From assembly GCA_002898995.1 (NCBI GenBank), contig BEIM01000005.1, positions 1 to 21,585 on the forward strand: a stretch of DNA of 21,585 bases, given 5' to 3'. The stretch comes from a bacterium HR36. Lineage in GTDB: Bacteria; Planctomycetota; Planctomycetia; Gemmatales; HRBIN36. Shown here one piece after another: positions 15,281 through 21,585 of this stretch. Positions within the stretch are counted from its first letter, which is position 1. Every line of letters starts with the position of its first letter. The position numbers and the translations under genes are program-made. The notes under the pieces were generated by a model, which ran no database searches, had not been told where the DNA came from, and saw only the letters and a program-made list of their open reading frames with translations.

Positions 15281-16075
15281 CTAACGCGGCCTTTTGTCGA
15301 GAATCGTTACAGGGTCGCCCAAGCGGAGCGTTTTACCTCCCTGGCCTGGTGCCAGCCGGGTGTTAACCATAAAGCGATACAGCGTATCCTGAAACCGCGA
15401 AGGCTCTGCCCAGGCTGGAAAATGGTCGCGACGCCAGCGCACAAACCGAGCTACGAAATCTGGTATGCTTTCCCCGGTCCACGGATTGCGGGAAGGTACT
15501 ACACACCGCTTGCAGGGATTTGTACCTTCGAGCACTACTTCCCCGATACGAAACCGCACCACTTCATTCGCCCGGCCATACAACCGATCTTCCCAAAACG
15601 GTTCCGTACCCGCGATTTCCAGGTTAGCCCGAAAGCGCCAACGGCTTTGTTGCAAGTCCCAACCAAAATGCTCTCCAGCCTGGACTAAGCTGGCCTGGGC
15701 GATTATTGTCGGCCCAGGGGCTTCTTGGTCATCGGGAAAGCCAAAGTTGTCGTCGCGCCGCAAAAAAACACGAAAACCGAAATACTCGCTAAGCCAACGC
15801 TCCAACGCTTCTTGCTCCCTTTCGAGATCGAATTCGCGCTCCTCTGCCTGCCCGGTCAAACGAAAACGAGCGCGGCGCAAATCACGGTTATATTCGACGC
15901 GCACCCGATGCACGGCCGGATGCCGCTTCCCGTTCACATACTTGCCTTGTTCATCCAACAACGCCCAGCGGCGATCCCCCGCTATGGGACCTTTCTCCAA
16001 CAGCGTTACCGCCTCGCATTCTAGCGGATCCAGCGCTTTAATGGGGTAGATGGTAATGCGACTCAGCACCGCCAT
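15281..16075 (-). CDS. MOSC-domain protein with MOSC N-terminal beta-barrel
   Basis: This 264-residue protein has the two-part layout of YcbX/mARC-like MOSC proteins. The N-terminal beta-barrel domain is SRITIYPIKALDPLECEAVTLLEKGPIAGDRRWALLDEQG (shown by its first strand and the GDR-x-W motif). The MOSC domain carries LEIAGTEPFWEDRL, VRFRIGEVVLEGTNPCKRC (Cys188 and Cys191) and NPWTGESIPDFVARFV. In the mARC/YcbX family a conserved Cys of this region coordinates the molybdenum cofactor, so a Moco-dependent reductase or sulfur-carrier role is likely; Cys188 or Cys191 would be the ligand. It begins 36 bases after the aroA stop and is the last gene of the truA-aroA-MOSC minus-strand operon. A purine-rich GGGGGAAG upstream could serve as ribosome-binding site. 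The substrate is unknown. Confidence 0.88.
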   Translation of the reverse strand: MAVLSRITIYPIKALDPLECEAVTLLEKGPIAGDRRWALLDEQGKYVNGKRHPAVHRVRVEYNRDLRRARFRLTGQAEEREFDLEREQEALERWLSEYFGFRVFLRRDDNFGFPDDQEAPGPTIIAQASLVQAGEHFGWDLQQSRWRFRANLEIAGTEPFWEDRLYGRANEVVRFRIGEVVLEGTNPCKRCVVPSRNPWTGESIPDFVARFVRWRRDHFPAWAEPSRFQDTLYRFMVNTRLAPGQGGKTLRLGDPVTILDKRPR

Positions 16076-16111
16076 AAGGGCTTCCCCCGTGTGTGTGCTC
16101 CAGGTTCGCGA

Positions 16112-17458
16112 TCAGCCACTTCGGGCCGAAACGCACAAGCGCTCCAAGTCGGCGAAAAACTCTGGATAGGTCTTGGCCACGCATGCAGGATTCTGGATGA
16201 TGACGTTGGGTACACGCAAACCAATAAGTGCCAGGCTCATGGCCAGGCGATGGTCGTTGTAAGTTTCCACCAATGCACCATGCATAGGCCCGGGATGGAT
16301 CTCCAGGCCATCTGGTGATTCGCGCACCGTGATCCCCAGTCGCCTTAGTTCACATGCCAAGGCCGCGAGGCGGTCGGTTTCCTTATGGCGAATGTGGGCG
16401 ACATTGAAAATGCGTGTCGGCCCCTCGGCAAAGCATGCCACCGCTGCCAGTGTCATTACCGTGTCGCTGATAGCGTTCATATCCACGTCCACCCCACGCA
16501 CGGGGCCTCCCGACACAGTAATTCCTTGCGCCGTCCAATCTACACGGCAGCCCATGCGTTGCAGCACTTCCACAAAGCGCACGTCGCCCTGCAAACTCTC
16601 CTGTCCCAGTCCGCTTACACTGACGCTGCCCCCAGTAATTGCCGCCACCGCCCACCAATACGTCGCTGCTGTTGCGTCGGGTTCGATGACGTACTGCTTG
16701 CAGCCGCAGGGCTGTTGCGCAGGAATCCAAAACGTCCTCGATCCCGCAAACGCGCCAGAGTCTTCCCGCACTACAACGCGCGCGCCGAATCGCTCCAGCA
16801 TCGCCAGCGTCATGTCCACATAGGGCTGGGATACTAACGCTCCAGGTAACTGGAGCGTAACTTCACTGCCCGACCAAGGCGCTGCCAAGAGCAGTGCACT
16901 GAGAAACTGACTCGAAACTTCCCCACGAATCAGTGCCTGGGCTTTTCTGGGCCAGCCAGAAGTGGTGATGCGAACCGGCGGACATCCCGTCCCTGTTTCG
17001 CTCACCGCTTCCACGCCCAGTTGCCGGAGGGCCGCCAACAAGTCTTCGATAGGTCGCTCGCGCATCCGTGGCACACCATCCAGGCGGTAACTCCCCTGCC
17101 CCAGGCTTACCAGGGCGGTCAAGAAGCGGAGCGTCGTTCCCGAGTTGCCACAAAAAAGTTCGGCCCGAGACGCTGGAATCAATCGCGTTCCTGGCGTCCT
17201 CTGGAGGTAAACTCGACCCGTGCTCGGCTCCGCCTGCACTTCGAAACCTAGTTGGCGTAAGGCCTCAATCATCAGTTCCGTATCTTCGCTGAACAACACA
17301 CCCGCTAGATCAACAGGGCGCGTGTGGCTCGCAAGGGCGCCCAGCACCAGGGCACGATTGGTGATGCTTTTTGAGCCTGGTGGTCGGATTGTCCCGATCA
17401 CAGGACGCTTCACCGGTTCAATCCTCAAGGAAGATGGGTAATTCCGCCTCGCTGCCAA
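16112..17458 (-). CDS. aroA: 3-phosphoshikimate 1-carboxyvinyltransferase (EPSP synthase)
   Basis: EPSP synthase joins shikimate-3-phosphate and phosphoenolpyruvate in the sixth step of the shikimate pathway to aromatic amino acids. Sequence signatures run the whole length: RPPGSKSITNRALVLGALA, LFCGNSGTTLRFLTAL, RMRERPIEDLLAALRQLGV, SSQFLSALLLAAP, IEPDATAATYWWAVAAI, DMNAISDTVMTLAAVACF, HIRHKETDRLAALACELRRLGI and YNDHRLAMSLALIGL. The longest frame starts at ATG 17473, overlapping truA by 56 bases without a ribosome-binding site. The TTG at 17458-17456 has AGGAG at 17470-17466 with a 7-base spacer, so I prefer it (448 residues). A later TTG overlapping the truA stop is also possible. All options overlap the end of truA, implying translational coupling. 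The MOSC gene follows 36 bases downstream. Confidence 0.95.
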   Translation of the reverse strand: MAARRNYPSSLRIEPVKRPVIGTIRPPGSKSITNRALVLGALASHTRPVDLAGVLFSEDTELMIEALRQLGFEVQAEPSTGRVYLQRTPGTRLIPASRAELFCGNSGTTLRFLTALVSLGQGSYRLDGVPRMRERPIEDLLAALRQLGVEAVSETGTGCPPVRITTSGWPRKAQALIRGEVSSQFLSALLLAAPWSGSEVTLQLPGALVSQPYVDMTLAMLERFGARVVVREDSGAFAGSRTFWIPAQQPCGCKQYVIEPDATAATYWWAVAAITGGSVSVSGLGQESLQGDVRFVEVLQRMGCRVDWTAQGITVSGGPVRGVDVDMNAISDTVMTLAAVACFAEGPTRIFNVAHIRHKETDRLAALACELRRLGITVRESPDGLEIHPGPMHGALVETYNDHRLAMSLALIGLRVPNVIIQNPACVAKTYPEFFADLERLCVSARSG

Positions 17459-18206
17459 TGTCGAGCTCCTCATCGTACCAGACGCGCATCAGCATTAATC
17501 CGTGGGCGGGGGCTGTAGGGCCGGCGAGTCGGCGATCTTGGGCGCGGACGATTTCGCCAACTCTTTCTGCTGGCCAATATCCTCGCCCCACGTTCACCAA
17601 CGTCCCCACAATAGCCCGCACCATGTTATACAAAAACCCATCTGCTGCTATGTCCAACCACACCAGCGCACCTTGCTGCCGCCATTGCAGGTAGGTAATA
17701 GTGCGTACACTGGACATGCGGTTAGGCCATTCGGTTTCAAAGCTGCGGAAATCGTGCCGCCCCAGCAGACACTGTCCTGCTGCTTGCATTTCCGACACGT
17801 CCAATCGCCAGGGCACGTGCCAAACATAGCGCCGCAAAAACACAGGCCGCACCAGGCCTACGTGCATGTAATAGCGATACCATTTGCCCCGTGCATCGCG
17901 GTTGGCATCGAACGATTGGGGAACGTCCGCTGCCTGTCGGACAACCACATCCGGCGGCAGGTAAGCGTTAATGGCGCGAACGAATTGCTCTGCCGGCAGC
18001 TTGCTGGTCGTGTAAAAATTGACGACCTGTCCGAGTGCATGTACCCCTGCATCCGTGCGCCCACTCACCTGACAGCGTATGGTCTCCTGGGTTACCGCTG
18101 CGATCGCTTTTTCAAGAGTTTCCTGCACAGTACGGCGACCCGGCTGGGTTTGCCAGCCCGCGAAGTCCGTCCCGTCGTAGCTGACCAGGAGCTTGATATT
18201 TCGCAT
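17418..18206 (-). CDS. truA: tRNA pseudouridine(38-40) synthase TruA
   Basis: TruA converts uridines 38-40 in the anticodon stem-loop of many tRNAs to pseudouridine. The 262-residue length is normal. It starts KLLVSYDGTDFAGWQTQPGRRTVQETLE, and the catalytic Asp52 sits in VSGRTDAGVHALGQVV. Later family motifs are FDANRDARGKWYRYYM, GRHDFRSFE, DIAADGFLYNMVRAIVGTLVNVGRG and APAHGLMLMRVWYD. Its 3' end overlaps aroA on the same strand, making it the first visible gene of the truA-aroA-MOSC operon. The upstream ribosome-binding site is weak (GGCGGAT). The promoter must lie in the 364-base gap to the lipoprotein gene, where I found no clear -35/-10 pair. Confidence 0.95.
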   Translation of the reverse strand: MRNIKLLVSYDGTDFAGWQTQPGRRTVQETLEKAIAAVTQETIRCQVSGRTDAGVHALGQVVNFYTTSKLPAEQFVRAINAYLPPDVVVRQAADVPQSFDANRDARGKWYRYYMHVGLVRPVFLRRYVWHVPWRLDVSEMQAAGQCLLGRHDFRSFETEWPNRMSSVRTITYLQWRQQGALVWLDIAADGFLYNMVRAIVGTLVNVGRGYWPAERVGEIVRAQDRRLAGPTAPAHGLMLMRVWYDEELDIGSEAELPIFLED

Positions 18207-18570
18207 ATCCGCCGATTGATCCTCGCCCGTCCGTGGGGAGTTGGAGAAATGAGGGACCTTGCTGTGCAGGCTCCTTCGGTTCGCTGTGTCCGGTTACAGC
18301 CAGTTCTTGCGTTTTACTCGGTCTGGGGCGACTCTGCAGCACACTTGGGGCTTGCGTCTCGTGCCATTGTAGGCTGCAGCGAAAAAAGTTGGGGTCTTGG
18401 CAATTGTAAGGCGGCCAGGACCTCCAGAAAAACAGGCAAAGTTCTCAAAAACCCATCGGCCCCTACCTTCGGTGTTTTCCTAAAGTTTAGCACACTTTGC
18501 GCCGATGACCATATATGCGGGAGTCTGCACAACGATCCAGGCGGGAGAACGTCCGGGCGAGGGAAAACAC
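18207..18570. other. 364-base divergent intergenic region between truA and the lipoprotein gene
   Basis: No gene was recognised here. The region must hold the promoters for the minus-strand truA operon and for the plus-strand lipoprotein gene, but neither strand shows a convincing -35/-10 pair. A plus-strand open frame crossing this gap from 17502 is the antisense of truA and reads as non-protein-like. No Rex-type or Fur-type palindrome was seen. Confidence 0.6.
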
Positions 18571-19146
18571 ATGCCCACCTTCCGAACACTCTGGCGCTCG
18601 AGCTCGTCCTTGGCATTAGCTTTGCTCTTAGGCTGTACGCCTCTGCACACGCTTTCCTTCATGGTGGCCACCGTACCTATTCCACCCTGGGTTCCCGACC
18701 GTATGGACGAGAAGTTCAGTAGCCGCTTGCAACACCGTACTCCCATTATGCCTCCGATTCTACCAGGAACACGTCCGCCGCGTTGCGAAGATCTCCCCGA
18801 AGATGAAGAGGTGATCCGCGCCTTGCCGAAAGTTATTCGCGGCATTCCTTACGTGCTCGAAGAACTCCGCGACATAAAAGACATTACAAAAGAACTCATC
18901 GTCGATCAAATTGACCCGTGCCGGTTCTATCCCCTCGTTGGTCCCGCTCAACTTCACCACTGTCACTATAAATGCACTGTCTATTACAAGCAAACCATTC
19001 GATCCACCTATCCCTTCCCGTTCAATATTGTCGAGGATCGCGTCGAGGTCATTTACATAGATAAAGACCATCTCCACGTCTGCGTCGGCCCTGAAGAAGC
19101 TATGCAACAGCAGGTGCAACAGGAATTCCTCCCCCGCACTCGCTAA
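18571..19146 (+). CDS. Conserved hypothetical lipoprotein
   Basis: This is a 191-residue exported lipoprotein. Residues 1-22 (SSSSLALALLLGC before the cleavage site) form a lipoprotein signal peptide with the lipobox L19-L20-G21-C22. The mature part holds Pro-rich VATVPIPPWVPDRMDEKF and RTPIMPPILPGTRPPRCEDLP, then an acidic EDEEVIRALPKVIRGIPYVLEELRD helix, and a His/Cys-rich CRFYPLVGPAQLHHCHYKC segment and VEVIYIDKDHLHVCVGP. I recall closely similar sequences only from planctomycetes, where they are annotated as hypothetical. The frame is open from ATG 18505, but ATG 18571 places the signal peptide correctly at the N-terminus. The Cys/His cluster hints at metal binding or disulfides in the envelope; that is inference. 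It is 124 bases upstream of the BON-domain gene on the same strand. Confidence 0.82.
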   Translation: MPTFRTLWRSSSSLALALLLGCTPLHTLSFMVATVPIPPWVPDRMDEKFSSRLQHRTPIMPPILPGTRPPRCEDLPEDEEVIRALPKVIRGIPYVLEELRDIKDITKELIVDQIDPCRFYPLVGPAQLHHCHYKCTVYYKQTIRSTYPFPFNIVEDRVEVIYIDKDHLHVCVGPEEAMQQQVQQEFLPRTR

Positions 19147-19165
19147 TCGCATAGCACTAGACTAG

Positions 19166-19224
19166 ATTGAGGAGGTCCCCGGCACCAAACCCCACACACA
19201 TGAGTCATTCAGGTCCTCCTCAAT
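19166..19224. repeat. Long inverted repeat between the lipoprotein and BON-domain genes
   Basis: ATTGAGGAGGTCC (19166-19178) faces GGTCCTCCTCAAT (19212-19224): 12 of 13 positions pair, with one T-T mismatch and a 33-base loop. The left arm contains a perfect AGGAGG. There is no T-tract after the right arm, so an intrinsic terminator is unlikely. It could be a leader structure, an operator, or a processing site between the two genes. Confidence 0.5.
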
Positions 19225-19270
19225 ACCAGGGCTCTCGGCCTAAGGCAATTTCTCGCACGGAACGACTATT

Positions 19271-20872
19271 ATGGGATTTTTCCAGTCTGACTTGCGAACC
19301 GTGTGTGTAATATTCGCAATTTTCGGCACCGTCTCTGTCGCGGCCTGGGCAACAGGCGTAACACCTGAAGATGAATTAGCAGCCCGTATCGAACTAGAAT
19401 TGTTAGCTGACCCCGTGACCTTTCCTAACAATTGGCGCGTAAGTGTCCACAGCCGGGGAGTCGAATTAGGAGCGGTAGTGCCAGGGGAAGATGTTCGCGA
19501 GCGGGCTTTGCAGCTTGCCAATCGCGTTACGCAAGTCCAGATTTACGATCGCATTTTCGTCCAAACTACGCCACGACCTGTCAAATTACCTCCGCGGTCT
19601 CCACGAGAGTTAGGAGAAGCTGTACGGCAACGCTTGGAGCAGATTGGAATCGGTGGCACTCAGGGTACTGTCGAGATGGACATTTATCCCGATGCTTCTG
19701 GGATGGTAACCTTGCGTGGCAGAGTGCCGACCCTTCAAGATAAACTTTTAGCAAGTCGCTGTCTGCGCGATCTCCCAAATTGTTTAGCGGTGCGCAATTA
19801 TCTAGAGGTTCAAGCTCCAGCTAAGTCGATGTCCGAAGAGTTGGCTCTTGCACCTGTGCCGCCTGCCAATTCATCAAATCAAGCGGATCAACCGGATCCG
19901 TTTGTATGGCGCCCTTCCCGTGCACTGGTCTTGCCGAGTAGGCGCAGCTTGAATTCGGCAACAAGGAACGCTCCTTCGCACAATGTTAGGGCTGTACTAT
20001 ATCCTTCCATGCGCCAATTTATTCAAGTTGCCGGGAATCGGTCTGCCGGTGCGATCACCCCAGAGGTTGAACTTAATCCCTCTACTAATATCATACCGAC
20101 TACCACCTATAGCAGCACTATACTGCCAGCGGCCCAAGTCTCAGGCCAGCCTTACGTTACGGTTTTGCCGAAGAGTTATAATCCGCCGCTGGGATCCACG
20201 CCCAATGCGAATCACGTTGCGACTATGTCTCCTGCGCCCGCACTCAGCAAGACCAATCAAGGCCCTATGTTAACTTATCCGGTCCAGCATACATCCGCAG
20301 TATTTCGGAGTAACAGTTCCTGGCATGTACGGACCGACGCAGAGATTGGCGGCGCTACTACAACGACCAGCCGTTATCGTTCCTTGCCAAGATTCAATAA
20401 TTCGTCCACAACAAACGCCGATAGCCGCGCTTCCGAAAGAACATCCGTCGGAACCGGCACGGCGGAACAAACAATGGTCGGAGACCTGAGAGCGGACTAT
20501 ACTTCGATGCGCTCATTGCCTTCAGTGCCGGTCGTTGCATCCAGTCCGCAAGGAGATGCCCAGCGCTCGCCGGGAACCGTCTCTCCGTCTCCTTCCTCGA
20601 TCAATAGGCCCTCTCCGACCGCCGTTACGACGCCTGACGAATGGAGCAACTTGCGCAATCGCGTCCTGATTGCGCAAGGTAGCGACGTTGCCGATGTCCA
20701 GCTCGTCCCAGGACCAGGTAAGACCCTTCGCTTGAAACTCAAAGTTCCCTCGGTAGAAAAGATAGACCGCGTTGCCTCAAGATTGTTTCAACTTCCCGAG
20801 CTAGCCGGCTATCAAATTCAGCCAGAATTCGAGATTATTCCAGAAAATGCTGCGACCGCGATTCCTCGCTAA
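19271..20872 (+). CDS. Exported BON-domain protein with a long disordered linker
   Basis: This is a 533-residue envelope protein. Residues ~9-28 (RTVCVIFAIFGTVSVAAWA) form a signal peptide with likely cleavage after AWA. Two BON-like modules follow at about 32-97 (DELAARIELELLADP to VQIYDRIFVQ) and 113-180 (LGEAVRQRLEQIGIGG, then MVTLRGRVPTLQDKLLASRCLRDLP, then VRNYLEV). Residues ~190-450 are a low-complexity Ser/Thr/Pro/Asn-rich linker without hydrophobic core. A third BON-like segment is at ~455-525 (LRNRVLIAQGSDVADVQLVPG, LRLKLKVPSVEKIDRVASRLFQLP). BON domains are thought to bind membranes or phospholipid surfaces, and the extended linker suggests it spans the periplasm or a protein-rich wall. 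The ribosome-binding site is weak. It ends 11 bases before the convergent argS stop. Confidence 0.82.
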   Translation: MGFFQSDLRTVCVIFAIFGTVSVAAWATGVTPEDELAARIELELLADPVTFPNNWRVSVHSRGVELGAVVPGEDVRERALQLANRVTQVQIYDRIFVQTTPRPVKLPPRSPRELGEAVRQRLEQIGIGGTQGTVEMDIYPDASGMVTLRGRVPTLQDKLLASRCLRDLPNCLAVRNYLEVQAPAKSMSEELALAPVPPANSSNQADQPDPFVWRPSRALVLPSRRSLNSATRNAPSHNVRAVLYPSMRQFIQVAGNRSAGAITPEVELNPSTNIIPTTTYSSTILPAAQVSGQPYVTVLPKSYNPPLGSTPNANHVATMSPAPALSKTNQGPMLTYPVQHTSAVFRSNSSWHVRTDAEIGGATTTTSRYRSLPRFNNSSTTNADSRASERTSVGTGTAEQTMVGDLRADYTSMRSLPSVPVVASSPQGDAQRSPGTVSPSPSSINRPSPTAVTTPDEWSNLRNRVLIAQGSDVADVQLVPGPGKTLRLKLKVPSVEKIDRVASRLFQLPELAGYQIQPEFEIIPENAATAIPR

Positions 20873-20883
20873 CCGAGCCCGAC

Positions 20884-21585
20884 TCACATTTGTTCGACCG
20901 TTCGGATGCCCAGCAAGCCGAGCCCCAATCGGATCGTCCTGGCGGTTAGATCGCATAGGAATAAACGACTCAGGCGCAGGGTTCTGTCGGGAGCGTGGAG
21001 TACGGGGTGGTTCTGATAAACCGCGCTGTAAGCGTTGGCTAATTCCCAAAGATACGCGGTAATCGCGTTAGGTCGGTACTCGTTAGCCGCGACTTCCACT
21101 GCTTCGGGCAGGCGGAGCAATAGCAAGGCTAGTGTTCTTTCCTCCTGAGTATCTAATGCCAGCAAAGGGTTAACATTGCGTAGAGCCTCAGGACTTATAT
21201 CTCCTTTGCGAAAAATGCTTTGAATGCGCGCATAGGCATATTGCATGTAAGTGGCAGTATTGCCATCCATAGCTAACATTTTATCCCAGTTAAAGACGTA
21301 ATCACTGGTGCGGTTCTGGGAGAGATCGGCATATTTAACCGCGCCGATGCCGACGGCTTCGGCAATTTCAGCTCGCTTCGCTTCGGGCAGTTCGGTGCTA
21401 TTGGCATCTACAATGGCACGAGCCCGACGCACTGCCTCATCTAACAAAGCTTCTAGCTCCACTGCGCCGCCCTCGCGCGTCTTGATCGGCTTGCGATCGG
21501 GGCCTAATACAGAACCGAAAGATACATGTTCCAAGCGAACGTCCTTATATCCCCAGCGCCGTGCGATCTCAAAGAGCTGCTGGAA
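20884..21585 (-). CDS. argS: Arginyl-tRNA synthetase, C-terminal part (5' end outside window)
   Basis: Arginyl-tRNA synthetase charges tRNA-Arg with arginine. Only the last ~233 residues are in the window; the frame is open to the right edge (QQLFEIARRWGYKDVR precedes LEHVSFGSVLG), so the TTG at 21534 is internal. The visible end of the catalytic domain has EHVSFGSVLGPDRKPIKTRE, the class I signature region of ArgRS where KTREG stands for the KMSKS loop, then ALLDEAVRRARAIV, AVGIGAVKYADLSQNRTSDYVFNWDKML and GNTATYMQYAYARIQSIFRK. The C-terminal DALR anticodon-binding domain includes LLRLPEAVEVAANEYRP, ITAYLWELANAYSAVYQ and RTIRLGLGLLGI followed by RTVEQM. It is convergent with the BON-domain gene. 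Confidence 0.95.
   Translation of the reverse strand, partial: FQQLFEIARRWGYKDVRLEHVSFGSVLGPDRKPIKTREGGAVELEALLDEAVRRARAIVDANSTELPEAKRAEIAEAVGIGAVKYADLSQNRTSDYVFNWDKMLAMDGNTATYMQYAYARIQSIFRKGDISPEALRNVNPLLALDTQEERTLALLLLRLPEAVEVAANEYRPNAITAYLWELANAYSAVYQNHPVLHAPDRTLRLSRLFLCDLTARTIRLGLGLLGIRTVEQM

Noticed and set aside
15128..16049. Two long + strand frames opposite the MOSC gene
   Set aside because: The minus strand has the complete MOSC protein; the plus frames are Arg/Pro/Ser-rich shadows.
17502..18722. 406-codon open frame on the + strand antisense to truA and crossing the intergenic gap
   Set aside because: truA is unmistakable on the other strand; this frame gives a Cys/His/Arg-rich translation with no domain and is a shadow.
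1..21585. Search for tRNA, rRNA, CRISPR repeats, transposase genes or attachment sites
   Set aside because: No TPsiC-like or anticodon-arm pattern, regularly spaced repeat, or DDE/recombinase protein was found in any frame.

Overview
The window looks like bacterial chromosome, most likely from the Planctomycetota (Gemmataceae-like). That assignment is from memory and rests on three genes: the lipoprotein at 18571-19146 and the small membrane protein at 9824-10108, both of which resemble families I associate with planctomycetes, and the FemAB/deacetylase pair of exosortase-type exopolysaccharide loci. No rRNA, tRNA, insertion sequence or CRISPR array was seen.

Region 1 (1-9823, + strand) is one tightly packed exopolysaccharide operon that enters from the left edge. 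It holds an AsnB-type amidotransferase (5' end cut off), an 865-residue protein with a probable alpha/alpha-toroid carbohydrate-active C-terminus, three glycosyltransferases, a FemAB-like acyl/peptidyl transferase and a DUF3473-type polysaccharide deacetylase. Genes overlap or lie within about 40 bases of each other. The set matches the accessory genes of XrtA/PEP-CTERM exopolysaccharide loci, but no exosortase or PEP-CTERM protein is in view. This part is visibly more AT-rich than the genes from about 10.8 to 18.2 kb.

Region 2 (9824-15280) starts with a small membrane protein on the - strand, convergent with the operon. A + strand series follows: a Trp/Pro-repeat hypothetical protein, an M24 peptidase-fold protein that appears to have lost its metal ligands, the redox repressor Rex, and a secreted or membrane-anchored alpha/beta hydrolase. 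A Fur-family regulator comes next, with its own sigma70-like promoter and an AT-rich inverted repeat in the leader. About 670 bases with no confident gene close the region; they include a 58-codon open stretch that looks like a gene tail.

Region 3 (15281-18206, - strand) is a housekeeping operon in the order truA, aroA, MOSC protein: tRNA pseudouridylation, the shikimate pathway, and a probable molybdenum-cofactor-type domain. Region 4 (18207-21585) holds a 364-base gap upstream of truA and the lipoprotein gene, the conserved lipoprotein, a spacer with a long inverted repeat, an exported BON-domain protein, and the convergent C-terminal part of argS, which runs off the right edge.

TTG starts preceded by AGGAG with a 7-base spacer appear at least twice (M24-like gene and probably aroA), which helps in choosing starts.
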